DNA from: Myxococcales bacterium SG8_38
Lineage (GTDB): Bacteria; Myxococcota_A; Polyangia; Polyangiales; Houyiibacteriaceae
Assembly (NCBI GenBank): GCA_001303415.1
Contig: LJTN01000019.1
Coordinates: 1-41,777 of the forward strand
DNA: 41,777 nucleotides
Reading direction: 5' to 3'
The notes under the pieces are model-generated. The model had not been told where the DNA came from. It ran no database searches and saw only the letters and a program-made list of their open reading frames with translations. This document shows positions 10,842-19,239 of this stretch, one piece after another (the first letter of the stretch is position 1; each line of letters starts with the position of its first letter). Both the position numbers and the translations under genes were made by a program.

Positions 10842-12167
10842 ACCCACCTCGGCTCGAATCGCGTTGAGCCGGGACTCCGAGTCCGCTTCGAAGCGGAGCA
10901 CCAGAGCTGGCTGCGTATTGGATGCGCGTACCAAGCCCCATCCACCCTCGAATTGGATGCGCGCACCGTCGATCTCGACGACGCGGTGGGTAGGACGGTA
11001 ATGCGCGAGCACCTGCTCCACCAGCTCGAACTTCCGCGCGTCGGTGCATTCGACTCGGATTTCCGGGGTCGCAAAGGTCTTTGGCACGTCGCTCAGCATC
11101 TCGTGCAGCGGAATGTCACTTTGGGAAACGATCTCTAGGATACGCAGCGTCGCGTAGATCGCGTCGTCGAAACCGAAATAGCGATCCGCGAAGAAGATGT
11201 GTCCGCTCATCTCGCCGGCAAGCAATGCATTCTCTTCCTTCATCTTGGTCTTGATGAGAGAGTGGCCGGTCTTCCAGAGCAGCCCCCGTCCTCCGTGGGC
11301 GCCGATGTCGTCATACATCGCCTGTGAGCACTTCACCTCGCCGATGATCGTTGCCCCGGGGTATCGCTTCAGCAGCGCGCGGGACAAGATGATCATGAGC
11401 TTGTCGCCCCAGACTATTTCCCCTCGTGCGTCGATGACGCCGACCCGATCTCCATCGCCGTCATACGCGAAGCCGAGCTCCAAGTCATCGGATAGCACTC
11501 GCTCCCGGAGCATGTGGAGCGTCTCCGGATCGGTCGGATCGGCGTGGTGAACCGGAAAGGTACCGTCCATTTCGCAAAGCAGCGTGGCGGGCTTTAGGCC
11601 CAGCGCGCCCATCGTTCGAACGGCAAGCGGCCCTGCCGCCCCGTTGCCGGCGTCGAGCGCAAAACGGATGTCGCGACGTGCGAGGCGAATGTCGTTTTGA
11701 ATGTTCCGCACGTAGGCTGGCGCTGGATCGACGGTCTCGATGGTCCCGCCGGAAGCGGAGTGAAAGCTGCGGCGTTCGATCGTCGTGCGGAGCTCGTCGA
11801 TCGCGCCGCCGTAGAGGGACCCTTTGCCGACCATCATCTTGAACCCGTTTTCTTCGGGGGGGTTGTGGCTCCCTGTGATCTGCACGCCGCCGTCGAGATC
11901 GAGGTGGTGCACCGCAAAGTACAGCAGTGGGGTAGGGCCGACTCCGATGTCGGTGATGTGCATCCCCGCCTCGAGTAGCCCCGCGCAAAGGGCCTGGTGC
12001 AGTCGAGGCGAGCTCACACGGCAATCGCGGCCGACCGCGATTCGTTGGAGGCCGCGCTTCGCGTAAAACGTGCCCAGGCTCAAGCCGAGATCCCGGACCA
12101 GCTCATCGCCCAAATCGCGGTCGGCATGGCCTCGAATGTCGTATTGGCGAAATGTGTCGGGATTCAC
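10812..12167 (-). CDS. manB: Phosphomannomutase/phosphoglucomutase
   Basis: This alpha-D-phosphohexomutase probably converts mannose-6-phosphate to mannose-1-phosphate (and perhaps glucose phosphates) for GDP-mannose. The 451-residue protein shows the phosphoserine loop TGSHNPPEENG (Ser at about 100), the magnesium loop DGDGDRVG, and the sugar loop GEMSGHIFF. The start is called at the GTG at 12167 (VNPDTFRQYDIRG), because GAAGGTGAG lies just upstream and the earlier ATG would overlap manC by 62 bases. It lies four bases downstream of manC, which makes the next enzyme in the pathway. PMM and PGM activities of this AlgC-like group cannot be separated by sequence alone. Confidence 0.92.
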   Translation of the reverse strand: MNPDTFRQYDIRGHADRDLGDELVRDLGLSLGTFYAKRGLQRIAVGRDCRVSSPRLHQALCAGLLEAGMHITDIGVGPTPLLYFAVHHLDLDGGVQITGSHNPPEENGFKMMVGKGSLYGGAIDELRTTIERRSFHSASGGTIETVDPAPAYVRNIQNDIRLARRDIRFALDAGNGAAGPLAVRTMGALGLKPATLLCEMDGTFPVHHADPTDPETLHMLRERVLSDDLELGFAYDGDGDRVGVIDARGEIVWGDKLMIILSRALLKRYPGATIIGEVKCSQAMYDDIGAHGGRGLLWKTGHSLIKTKMKEENALLAGEMSGHIFFADRYFGFDDAIYATLRILEIVSQSDIPLHEMLSDVPKTFATPEIRVECTDARKFELVEQVLAHYRPTHRVVEIDGARIQFEGGWGLVRASNTQPALVLRFEADSESRLNAIRAEVGSLLHRLQDD

Positions 12168-12171
12168 CGGC

Positions 12172-13248
12172 TCACCTTCGGGGGTCGTCCCGTTCGCGCA
12201 ACGTTTCCACGATTTCACGAACGTGCTGGGCACGATCCCTCGGGATCACCAGCAACGCATCGCCCGAGTCCACGATCACCAGATCTTCGATTCCCACGAG
12301 CGCGACGAGCTTGCCCTCCGGTACACGGACGTAGTTGCCGCTCGACCTCACGGCGATGCTTCCTTCGGGCAGAACGTTGGCATGCTCGTCTCGATTTGCG
12401 AGCTCCCATGCCGAAGTCCAGCTGCCGAGATCGGACCACTCGAACGAGCCAGGAACGACGCTGACGGAGCTGACCTTCTCCATGATGCCATGATCGATGC
12501 TCACCGCCGGAAGGTCTGCGTAGGTTTCCCGAACCAAGGCGTCCTCGGCTCCTCGATTTGCCGCCTCGTCGTAGCGGCGAAGTTGCTCGCCGAGCCCGGG
12601 CAAGTGTCGATCGATCGCTTCTAGAATTCGGGACGCCTGGAAGAAGAACATGCCGCTGTTCCAAAGGAAGCTGCCGCTGGCGACGAATTGCTCGGCTCGC
12701 TGCCGGTTGGGCTTCTCCACGAAACGGCGCGCCCGATAGACCCCCGGGTCGAGCTCCGAGCCGACCTCGATGTAGCCGTAGCCGGTCTCGGCGCGGGTCG
12801 GTCGAATGCCAATGGTGACGTAGTCGCCATGGGTGGCCGCTTCGAGCCCACGCCGAAGGGTTTCGACATAGGCATCGGTTTCGCCGATGTAGTGGTCGGC
12901 CGGCAAGACGGCCATGATGGCGCTTTCGTCGATGCGTCTGAGGTGGGTGGCGGCCCAGCCGATGCATGGGGCCGTGTTGCGCCCGACTGGCTCGGCCAAG
13001 ATCTGGTGCGGCCGAAGCTCGGGAAGCTCCGCCTCGACTTGCTCGCGATGCTCCTCGGACGTGACCACGAAGGTGCGTTCGGGCGGCAATATCTTCCAGA
13101 CGCGTTCGGCGGTTGCACGCAGGAGCGAGCGTCTGCTGGGACCGAGCGAGAGAAACTGCTTCGGCCGGGTGCGGCGGGACAGAGGCCAGAATCGGGTGCC
13201 TTGGCCCCCGGCCATGATCACTGCGTATGCGTTTTCAGGTTTCGTCAT
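12172..13248 (-). CDS. manC: Mannose-1-phosphate guanylyltransferase
   Basis: The enzyme makes GDP-mannose from mannose-1-phosphate and GTP. The 358-residue protein begins with the nucleotidyltransferase signature VIMAGGQGTRFWPLSR, followed by RPKQFLSL. It also has the substrate segments ILAEPVGRNTAPCIG and FVEKPNRQRAEQF. It has only the transferase part, without the cupin-type isomerase domain of bifunctional AlgA/ManC proteins. It sits between uppP (12 bases upstream) and manB (four bases downstream), giving a compact unit that supplies GDP-mannose for surface polysaccharide or glycolipid synthesis. Confidence 0.95.
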   Translation of the reverse strand: MTKPENAYAVIMAGGQGTRFWPLSRRTRPKQFLSLGPSRRSLLRATAERVWKILPPERTFVVTSEEHREQVEAELPELRPHQILAEPVGRNTAPCIGWAATHLRRIDESAIMAVLPADHYIGETDAYVETLRRGLEAATHGDYVTIGIRPTRAETGYGYIEVGSELDPGVYRARRFVEKPNRQRAEQFVASGSFLWNSGMFFFQASRILEAIDRHLPGLGEQLRRYDEAANRGAEDALVRETYADLPAVSIDHGIMEKVSSVSVVPGSFEWSDLGSWTSAWELANRDEHANVLPEGSIAVRSSGNYVRVPEGKLVALVGIEDLVIVDSGDALLVIPRDRAQHVREIVETLRERDDPRR

Positions 13249-13260
13249 GAGGCGGTTGTG

Positions 13261-14058
13261 TCAGCGTGTGATCAGAAACACCCCGAGAGGTATGAGGTAG
13301 ATTGCGAACGTCCACATCCGGCCCACGAGAATGATCTGCCGCAGAATAACAAGCGCAACGTATCCCGTCACGAGGGCTACAGCCCCTCCGACCCATGCGG
13401 AGGAGCCGAGTGAGCCAAGCCCCTCTGAGTCCGCCGCCTCGTATACCGCTGCGCCCACGATGGCTGGAAGAGATGCCAGAAACGAGAAACGGAACGCGGC
13501 GTTTCCTCGGATACCGAGGAGCAAGGCCACGGCGATCGTCGCCCCACTGCGGCTGACGCCTGGGAGAACCGCAATGCCCTGTGCCACCCCGATGCCAACT
13601 GCCTGTAGGAAGGACACCTCGTCCGTCTCGCCCTTGGCGACTCCGCTGGCCAGCAAGAGCGCCGCTGAGACCAGGAACCCGTAACCTACCAATCCCACAT
13701 CCTCGGCAAACGTCTCCGCGGCGGTCTTGAGGACCAAACCGAGAATTGCGGTCACGATGGTGGCTACCCCGATCCCCACCAAGGTCCGCCCCTCGGGCGT
13801 TGCGCGGAAACGGCTCGGATCCCGCATCCCGGCGACGGCCTCCTTCAACAGGCTGAGGACGTCCTCACGAAGGAGCAAGATCGTGGCCAATAGGGTTCCT
13901 AGGTGCAACGCAACCACGAATGCGAGCGAGCCTTCGCGTATGTCGAGGTAGTGGGCGCCAATCGCAACGTGTCCGCTGCTCGAAACCGGAAGAAACTCGG
14001 TCAGCCCCTGCAACGCACCCAATGCGGCTGCCGTCAGCGCATCCATTTCGTCCGACAA
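13261..14058 (-). CDS. uppP: Undecaprenyl-diphosphatase
   Basis: UppP (BacA) dephosphorylates undecaprenyl diphosphate, recycling the lipid carrier for peptidoglycan and polysaccharides. The 265-residue protein is an integral membrane protein with about eight hydrophobic segments. It carries both family motifs, QGLTEFLPVSSSGH near the N-terminus and PGVSRSGAT in the second half. It is the first gene of the uppP-manC-manB run. Coupling carrier recycling to GDP-mannose genes suggests lipid-linked glycan assembly, which is inference. The gene diverges from the MCE-domain gene across about 70 bases. Confidence 0.96.
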   Translation of the reverse strand: MSDEMDALTAAALGALQGLTEFLPVSSSGHVAIGAHYLDIREGSLAFVVALHLGTLLATILLLREDVLSLLKEAVAGMRDPSRFRATPEGRTLVGIGVATIVTAILGLVLKTAAETFAEDVGLVGYGFLVSAALLLASGVAKGETDEVSFLQAVGIGVAQGIAVLPGVSRSGATIAVALLLGIRGNAAFRFSFLASLPAIVGAAVYEAADSEGLGSLGSSAWVGGAVALVTGYVALVILRQIILVGRMWTFAIYLIPLGVFLITR

Positions 14059-14128
14059 GTTGCAAGGCCATAGCGGTTGTTCCGCGCGACTGCAAGGAGC
14101 GCCTGCGCCGGGTTTTCGAGCTGGGGCA

Positions 14129-15592
14129 ATGGCTGTTTCGGTCCGGTTCGTTTACGATGCGCCCGGCCCTATGCGAGAGACTTGGAACGCGGCCCGGGTC
14201 GGCCTGATGGTGGTTTTGGGGCTGATCGTCACTTTCGCCGTCTATCGCTACGTCGACGAGCGCTCCTCGGGCGAGTCCGGATACGGCGTCTACGCCTATT
14301 TCGACGACGTACAGGGACTCATCGCGAAATCCCGGGTCCTGGTTGCTGGCATTCCAGTCGGCTACATTTCGTCGATTCGACTGGAGGGAGCGCGTGCGCG
14401 CGTCGATCTCCGCATCGAGGAGGACATCAAGCTCTACGAGGACGCGCGCGTGAGCATGCGGAGCCTCTCATTGTTGGGGGAGAGGGTTCTCGTGATCGAT
14501 CCCGGAACTCCAGGCCTACCGGAGATCCCTGACGGCGGGGAAATCCAAGTCACCGATGCCGGTGTGCAGACCGACGACATCCTGGTCACCGTGAACGACA
14601 TCGCGCGGAGCGTGAAGAAGATCACGGCGCAGATGGAGCGCGCTTTTGGCACGGAAGAGGCGGGCGACCGGATGCAAAGCGCCTTGCGTAATCTGAGTGA
14701 TGCGCTCGAGAACATCAAAGAGGTGACCGACGAAGCGGGTCCGCGCATCATCCGAATCATGGAGAACGTCGAGCTCGCCACCGACGATCTCAGTCAGATC
14801 ATCCACCGCCGGCGCGGTGACATCGATCGCGGCGTCGAGGAGGTCGATGACACGATTGCTTCGATCCATCGGGCCGCCGACCAGCTCAACGCCGTGCTCG
14901 AGGACGTCAAAGAGGTGACGGGCCGCACTGCGCGCGGCGAAGGCACCATAGGGCGCCTCACACAGGATGAGGCGCTGATCGACGAAGTCGAAGGCGTCGC
15001 GCAAGGGCTCAATAGCTTCGTGGGCGGCTTGAACCGACTTCGTACCATCGTCGAGCTTCGAAGCGAATACTATGCGCTCTCCAACGCGTTCAAGACGTAT
15101 TTCTCGATCTATCTCAAGCCCCGCGAGGGACGCTACTTCCTGGTGCAGTTCGTGGACGACCCCCGCGGTTCCATCACTGTCTCCGAGAGCATCATTCGGC
15201 AGAGCCCGCCTCCCTTGTTCTATCCGAACGAGTATCGAAAGACCGAGATCACGAGAACCAACCGGCTCAGGTTCTCTGCGCAGTTCGGAAAGACCATCTC
15301 GTTTGCCACGTTCCGCTTCGGCATCATCGAGTCGACGGGGGGCCTGGGCATGGACGTGAAGGTCATCAAGGACCGCCTCGAGGTCAACACCGACATTTTC
15401 GAGTTTGGCCGCCGCATCTACCCGCGCCTCAGAATCCGCGCGGGCTTCGAACTCATTCGGCGACTGTGGCTGCTCGCCGGAGTCGACGACTTGATCAATC
15501 CGGGACGCGACTACTTCGTCGGTCTGCAGTTGCGTTTCGACGACGAAGACTTGAAACCGCTGATTCCGCTGGGAGCCGTTGCATTGCCTTGA
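14129..15592 (+). CDS. MCE (MlaD-like) protein with C-terminal beta-rich domain
   Basis: MCE proteins form hexameric rings that move lipids across the periplasm. The 487-residue protein has one N-terminal membrane helix (VGLMVVLGLIVTFAVYRYV), an MCE domain (about residues 50-130, including VLVAGIPVGYISSI and SLLGERVLVID), and a long helical/coiled region to about 310. The last 170 residues consist of amphipathic strands with alternating aromatic residues (YFLVQFVDDP, ATFRFGIIES, LWLLAGVDDLIN, YFVGLQLRFDDEDLK), which resemble an outer-membrane barrel. The start is uncertain: the ATG at 14129 has a weak GAG eight bases upstream, and the ATG at 14171 is the alternative. The next gene, 14 bases downstream, is also a membrane protein. 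No MlaE permease or MlaF ATPase gene is nearby. Confidence 0.85.
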   Translation: MAVSVRFVYDAPGPMRETWNAARVGLMVVLGLIVTFAVYRYVDERSSGESGYGVYAYFDDVQGLIAKSRVLVAGIPVGYISSIRLEGARARVDLRIEEDIKLYEDARVSMRSLSLLGERVLVIDPGTPGLPEIPDGGEIQVTDAGVQTDDILVTVNDIARSVKKITAQMERAFGTEEAGDRMQSALRNLSDALENIKEVTDEAGPRIIRIMENVELATDDLSQIIHRRRGDIDRGVEEVDDTIASIHRAADQLNAVLEDVKEVTGRTARGEGTIGRLTQDEALIDEVEGVAQGLNSFVGGLNRLRTIVELRSEYYALSNAFKTYFSIYLKPREGRYFLVQFVDDPRGSITVSESIIRQSPPPLFYPNEYRKTEITRTNRLRFSAQFGKTISFATFRFGIIESTGGLGMDVKVIKDRLEVNTDIFEFGRRIYPRLRIRAGFELIRRLWLLAGVDDLINPGRDYFVGLQLRFDDEDLKPLIPLGAVALP

Positions 15593-15606
15593 GAGATCGT
15601 CGTTCC

Positions 15607-16446
15607 ATGCAAGGCATCATTCACGGCGCAGGGGCGGTCGCTAGATCGCCGCTCGGTTTCGCGCGCGGCCTGGCTCACGTCTTTCGGGGGATGCGATTCG
15701 TCTACCTTCAACACCCCGGGCTGGCCCGCTATTGGCTCATTCCGGTGGTGATTACGGGCGTCGCTCTCTTCGGTGTGCTCTATGGAGCAGCGAGTTACTA
15801 CGACGACCTCGCAGAGCTGGCCTGGTCCTTGTTTCCGGATGGCTGGAAGGCTGCGACGGGTTGGGTAGGTGGGCTTCTCACGGCGCTACGTTGGCTCATC
15901 GGGCTGATAGCGGGGATCCTGATCGTGCTGCTCGGTTCGATTCTCGTGGTGGTGCTTTCGAGCGTCATCGCGGCACCATTCAACGACGCGCTGAGCGAGG
16001 CAGTCGAGCGCATCGTGACTGGCGCGGGGGCGCCTCCGTTTTCGCTTCGGCGCGTGTTCCTCGACGTCGGCCGTGCAGTGCGGCTCGAGGTTCTCAAGGT
16101 AGTCGTCTATGGCGCCATCGTCGGCCCGATGCTCATCGCCTCGTTCTTCATCCCTGGTGTCGGGCAAGTGATCTCTCTGGTCGGGTTCGCGCTGACCGCT
16201 GTGTACCTCGGCGTCGACTACGTCGATTGGCCGGCGGCCCGCCGGAACTGGTCCGTCGCTGACCGCATCGCGCTCACTCGCCGCCAACTACCTGCAATCG
16301 CGGGTTTTGGAGCTGGTGTCTGGGCGCTTCTTTTCGTCCCGGTGCTCAATCTCTTGTTCATGCCCGCCGCCGTAGCCGGCGGAACCATCCTCTTTTTGAC
16401 CCTTCACCCCGAGCCAGCCGGAGAAGCGCCGCCGACGAAGGGTTAA
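15607..16446 (+). CDS. EI24/CysZ-like integral membrane protein
   Basis: The 279-residue protein begins at the ATG at 15607 (MQGIIHGAGAVARSPLGFARG) and has about five to six hydrophobic segments, including WLIPVVITGVALFGVLYG, LIAGILIVLLGSILVVVLSS and a C-terminal LLFVPVLNLLFMPAAVAGG. The order of segments, with APFNDALSEAVE after the third helix and a closing P..N....P...AG pattern, fits the EI24 domain family that includes CysZ sulfate permeases. CysZ function should not be assumed, because no cys genes are near and the family is diverse. It follows the MCE gene by 14 bases, so a joint envelope-lipid role is possible. Confidence 0.8.
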   Translation: MQGIIHGAGAVARSPLGFARGLAHVFRGMRFVYLQHPGLARYWLIPVVITGVALFGVLYGAASYYDDLAELAWSLFPDGWKAATGWVGGLLTALRWLIGLIAGILIVLLGSILVVVLSSVIAAPFNDALSEAVERIVTGAGAPPFSLRRVFLDVGRAVRLEVLKVVVYGAIVGPMLIASFFIPGVGQVISLVGFALTAVYLGVDYVDWPAARRNWSVADRIALTRRQLPAIAGFGAGVWALLFVPVLNLLFMPAAVAGGTILFLTLHPEPAGEAPPTKG

Positions 16447-16504
16447 TTCCCATTTTTGTGGGGACAGTTGGCTGGGTGCTAACTTGAGGCTGAGGGGATT
16501 GGGT

Positions 16505-17326
16505 ATGGCACGGTCATCGTATGGAACGTTCTTGTTGGCTTTCGGGTTGATGTTCGTCGCGGGCGGCTACGCGGGAGTCGGTAGCGCCAAGTCGCCGACC
16601 GCCCTCGAGCAATCCATGGGCGAGATCCAATGGGGCTGGAGCCCCAAGCAGGTCTATAGGCAGCTCAAGAAGAACATCGAGGCCTCGTACCAGGAGCCGA
16701 TCTCCAAGACCACCGATGCCATCGAGGAGGACCGCCTCCGGCACAAGATGGATGAGGAGATCCGCGAGGTTCGGGACTCCTACTTCGAGTTCGATGGACG
16801 GGCGAGCGCGTACGACTCCGGCTACCTGAGCGGCGAGTTCACGCACAACAACGGCGAGTCATTGCTGCGTGTCCGCACGAAGAACACGCAGGATTACTTC
16901 TTTTTCATGAAGGACCGGCTGTGGAAGCGATATCGCGCGTTCGACGCATCGGTGTTCGAGGGCGCCAGCTTCGCCGAGTTTGGATCGGCTCTTCAGCAGC
17001 GTTACGGCAAGGCGAAGAAGAAGAGCGGAACCCTCAAGCCGGGGGCCGAGCCGACGCAGTGGTACGAGTGGAGAGAGCCGCGGATGCTCGCGCGCGCGGT
17101 CGACAACAACGAGTTCTACGGCTTCTACTGCTTGATTCTCGAGGATCCGAAGACCGTGGCCCAGCTCGGAAAGCTCCGAAAGAACGAATCGAAGACGGTC
17201 GAGCGTGCCGACACGCTGGTGGACATGGTCGCGCAGGAGGACGGCGACGACCAGAACGCGGACATCGCGGACAGGATCACGGGTCAGGTCCGGCGCCAAG
17301 AAAAGCCAGACGTCCAAGACGAGTGA
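16505..17326 (+). CDS. Secreted protein of unknown function
   Basis: I recognise no family. The 273-residue protein starts at the ATG at 16505 with AGGGG seven bases upstream; a TTG at 16484 is the less likely alternative. The N-terminus (ARSSYGTFLLAFGLMFVAGG) is a signal peptide, probably cleaved near GSAKS. The mature part is rich in charged residues. It opens with a W-G-W-S segment (GEIQWGWSPKQVYRQL), followed by an acidic/basic helical stretch and a mixed alpha/beta region with YFFFMKDRLWKRYRAF. No lipobox or catalytic motif is visible. The gene lies between the EI24-like gene and the FHA gene and is followed by an inverted repeat. A periplasmic location is the main inference. Confidence 0.75.
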   Translation: MARSSYGTFLLAFGLMFVAGGYAGVGSAKSPTALEQSMGEIQWGWSPKQVYRQLKKNIEASYQEPISKTTDAIEEDRLRHKMDEEIREVRDSYFEFDGRASAYDSGYLSGEFTHNNGESLLRVRTKNTQDYFFFMKDRLWKRYRAFDASVFEGASFAEFGSALQQRYGKAKKKSGTLKPGAEPTQWYEWREPRMLARAVDNNEFYGFYCLILEDPKTVAQLGKLRKNESKTVERADTLVDMVAQEDGDDQNADIADRITGQVRRQEKPDVQDE

Positions 17327-17328
17327 GC

Positions 17329-17369
17329 CTAGACCGAGGGCGGATCAGGTCAGGGTGTGCTCGGTCTAG
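17329..17369. promoter_or_regulatory. Inverted repeat upstream of the plus-strand FHA gene
   Basis: CTAGACCGAG (17329-17338) and CTCGGTCTAG (17360-17369) are perfect 10-base inverted arms, 31 bases (about three helical turns) apart start to start. The repeat begins two bases after the secreted-protein stop and ends 66 bases before the FHA start. It could be a dimeric regulator site or, as RNA, a large-loop hairpin. No T-run follows, so intrinsic termination is unlikely. Confidence 0.5.
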
Positions 17370-17435
17370 TAGGTGAGGGTGGGATTTACACCGCCACGCC
17401 TTCCTCGGTACTGTGGGGGCTCCGGAGGGCGTTCG

Positions 17436-18224
17436 TTGCGATATCGGCTTCGGCTGCACCTACAAGAAATCGATCTGCCCGGGTCCGAGGTGGTCATCGG
17501 CCGAGGCCCGATCTGCCAAGTCACCATCGAAGACCCCATGCTTTCGCGCCGGCATTGCCGCATCGACTTATCGGGGCCCCAGCCGACGATCGAGGACCTG
17601 CGCAGCCGGAACGGCACCCAGCTCAACGGCCGCCCTCTCATGGGCCGCGCCAGCCTGAAGGACGGAGACCGAATCCGCGTCGGCACCCAAGAGCTCGTCT
17701 TTCTCACCCCGGGCGTTGCGAAGAAAGACTTCCGCACCACGTCGGGCCTGACCTTTTGTGTCGGCTGCGCCGTTCCGTATCCGAGCGCCAGCCCGCAGTG
17801 CCCGCATTGCGGCGCCGTGGCGACGCAGCAGGAGGCGCGCAGCTCGACTCGCCACGTCGGCTCGTCGGGCTGGACGTTTCATCTCCTCTCCGAGGTGGTG
17901 AGCCGGGCCATCGAGCAGGGACGCCTCGCCGATGCCGAGCGGATGATGTCACGCGGCGTGGCGGAGCTCGACGATCAGCTCGATGCGGGTGTCGCGGTGG
18001 AACGGCGTTACGTCGCCGACCTCGCCGAGTGCGCCGCGCGCCTCGGATGCTTCCTTCGAAGCTCTCGGTGGCTCGAGGTCGGAGCGCGGCTCTATGGACG
18101 CGCCGGCGAGACGCCATCGATCGAGCTGCTCGCGCTGCTCGACCGGCTGTCGGCGGAGGCGGGGCTTGCGCATGCCATCAGCTTATTGCGTCGCGCCGGC
18201 ACAGAAAACCGTCGCGTTGGTTAA
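17436..18224 (+). CDS. FHA domain/zinc-ribbon protein (plus-strand copy)
   Basis: The 262-residue protein starts at the TTG at 17436, chosen because GGAGGG lies at 17424-17429, six bases upstream; the frame's earlier start has no such site and adds an unrelated segment. An FHA phosphothreonine-binding domain covers residues 5-90 (IGRGPICQV, LSRRHCRI, SRNGTQLNG). A zinc ribbon follows with spacing CxxC-x10-CxxC (FCVGC ... CPHCG). The rest is a helical domain of about 130 residues with no known motif. FHA domains read phosphorylation by Ser/Thr kinases, such as the one encoded at 26.7-28.3 kb, but a direct link is speculation. It faces a paralogue with the same layout across a shared TTAA stop. 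Confidence 0.88.
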   Translation: MRYRLRLHLQEIDLPGSEVVIGRGPICQVTIEDPMLSRRHCRIDLSGPQPTIEDLRSRNGTQLNGRPLMGRASLKDGDRIRVGTQELVFLTPGVAKKDFRTTSGLTFCVGCAVPYPSASPQCPHCGAVATQQEARSSTRHVGSSGWTFHLLSEVVSRAIEQGRLADAERMMSRGVAELDDQLDAGVAVERRYVADLAECAARLGCFLRSSRWLEVGARLYGRAGETPSIELLALLDRLSAEAGLAHAISLLRRAGTENRRVG

Positions 18225-19159
18225 TGTGCTGAGACGACCTGCGCCAAGCCTTCGAGTCGACGCACCAAGAATCGCTCGGCCGCGCCGTACTCGGTTGCGC
18301 CGTTTTGGATGACACGTAGGTAGGCGCGGAGGTGCTCGGACCTACTGTACTTGTTGCTCCGTACGAGGCTGTGCAGGGCCTCGATGGTCTCCGCCTCCAT
18401 GAGTCGGCCGGTGGCGGTGTGAATCCGAAACACCCAGTCGATCCAGCGGTTGTTCCGCAGTCCCTGGGCCAACTGAAGCGCGTAGCGGGTCGCCCCCGCA
18501 AACAACAAGTCGGGGTCGTCTTTTTCCGAATCGCTCAGCCGTCGGTTGGTCAGCGCGCGCTCGAGGAGCGTGTCCAGGTGTGGCATCAGAATTCGCTCGG
18601 CTTCTTCATAGCGGCCCATCGCGATCGCCTTGCTGGCGATCCCGGCAATGACATCGAGCGCTCTTGCCGTTCGTGTATCCTCGGCTCCCCATGCGTGCGA
18701 TGAAGAATCCACACGACCATTCGTGTTCACGGAGACCAAGGTTTCCCCGCCCGCGGCATTGAGCCGTTTGCCGCATTCTCCACAGCGACGCTTGGCAACC
18801 CCGTTGATCGCGCCGCAGGACTCGCAGACGACGTAGTCCGTCGTCTCCTTGGAGGTGTCGCGGAGCTTGGCCGCATCGATCAGCACCAGCTCCTGCGAGC
18901 CGATGTACACGCGGTCCATGTGCGCGAGGCGCCTCGGGGCGTTGATCCGAACCCCGTTGACCGCGACGCCATTGCGGCTCCCCTGGTCTTCGACCACGAC
19001 CGCATCAGGTCCCACGTGCAGCACAGCGTGCTTGCGAGAAACCAGACCGTCAGCCAGTGCAAGACTGCACGACGAGCTCCGACCGATGGAAAACTCCCCG
19101 AGAGGCATCTCGAGGTTGGTCGACTGATATCGCAATCTAAAGCGCGGCACCCCTACCAC
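18221..19159 (-). CDS. FHA domain/zinc-ribbon protein (minus-strand copy)
   Basis: The 312-residue protein has the same order as the gene facing it: an FHA domain (FSIGRSSSCSL, VSRKHAVL, GSRNGVAVNG), a zinc ribbon CxxC-x10-CxxC (VCESC ... CGECG), a short polar linker, then a helical domain of about 170 residues (ALDVIAGIASKAIAMGRYEEA and onward). The start is a GTG at 19159; a second GTG at 19150 is possible, and neither has a good ribosome site. The gene lies 80 bases downstream of the Pro-rich membrane protein on the same strand, so the two may be one transcript. It probably binds phosphothreonine, but the target is unknown. Confidence 0.88.
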   Translation of the reverse strand: MVGVPRFRLRYQSTNLEMPLGEFSIGRSSSCSLALADGLVSRKHAVLHVGPDAVVVEDQGSRNGVAVNGVRINAPRRLAHMDRVYIGSQELVLIDAAKLRDTSKETTDYVVCESCGAINGVAKRRCGECGKRLNAAGGETLVSVNTNGRVDSSSHAWGAEDTRTARALDVIAGIASKAIAMGRYEEAERILMPHLDTLLERALTNRRLSDSEKDDPDLLFAGATRYALQLAQGLRNNRWIDWVFRIHTATGRLMEAETIEALHSLVRSNKYSRSEHLRAYLRVIQNGATEYGAAERFLVRRLEGLAQVVSAH

Positions 19160-19212
19160 CCAGTAGAATAACAGCGAGAGGCTCTCCTCGTCGAATGAAG
19201 TGCAGGCTCATG

Positions 19213-19230
19213 CGCCCCAGGCTCGGGGCG
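19213..19230. terminator. Short GC hairpin between the membrane and FHA genes
   Basis: CGCCCC (19213-19218) and GGGGCG (19225-19230) pair around a 6-base loop in the 80-bp gap on the minus-strand transcript. No T-run follows in either direction. It may be a weak terminator or attenuator, or chance in GC-rich DNA. Confidence 0.3.
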
Positions 19231-19239
19231 AGGGACGGA

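Noticed and set aside
15607..16446. Calling the EI24-type protein CysZ
   Set aside because: The fold fits, but there is no sulfur-assimilation context and the family is functionally mixed.
19165..19185. Palindrome GAGAGGCTCTC upstream of the minus-strand FHA gene
   Set aside because: The arms are only five bases and there is no supporting promoter; likely chance.
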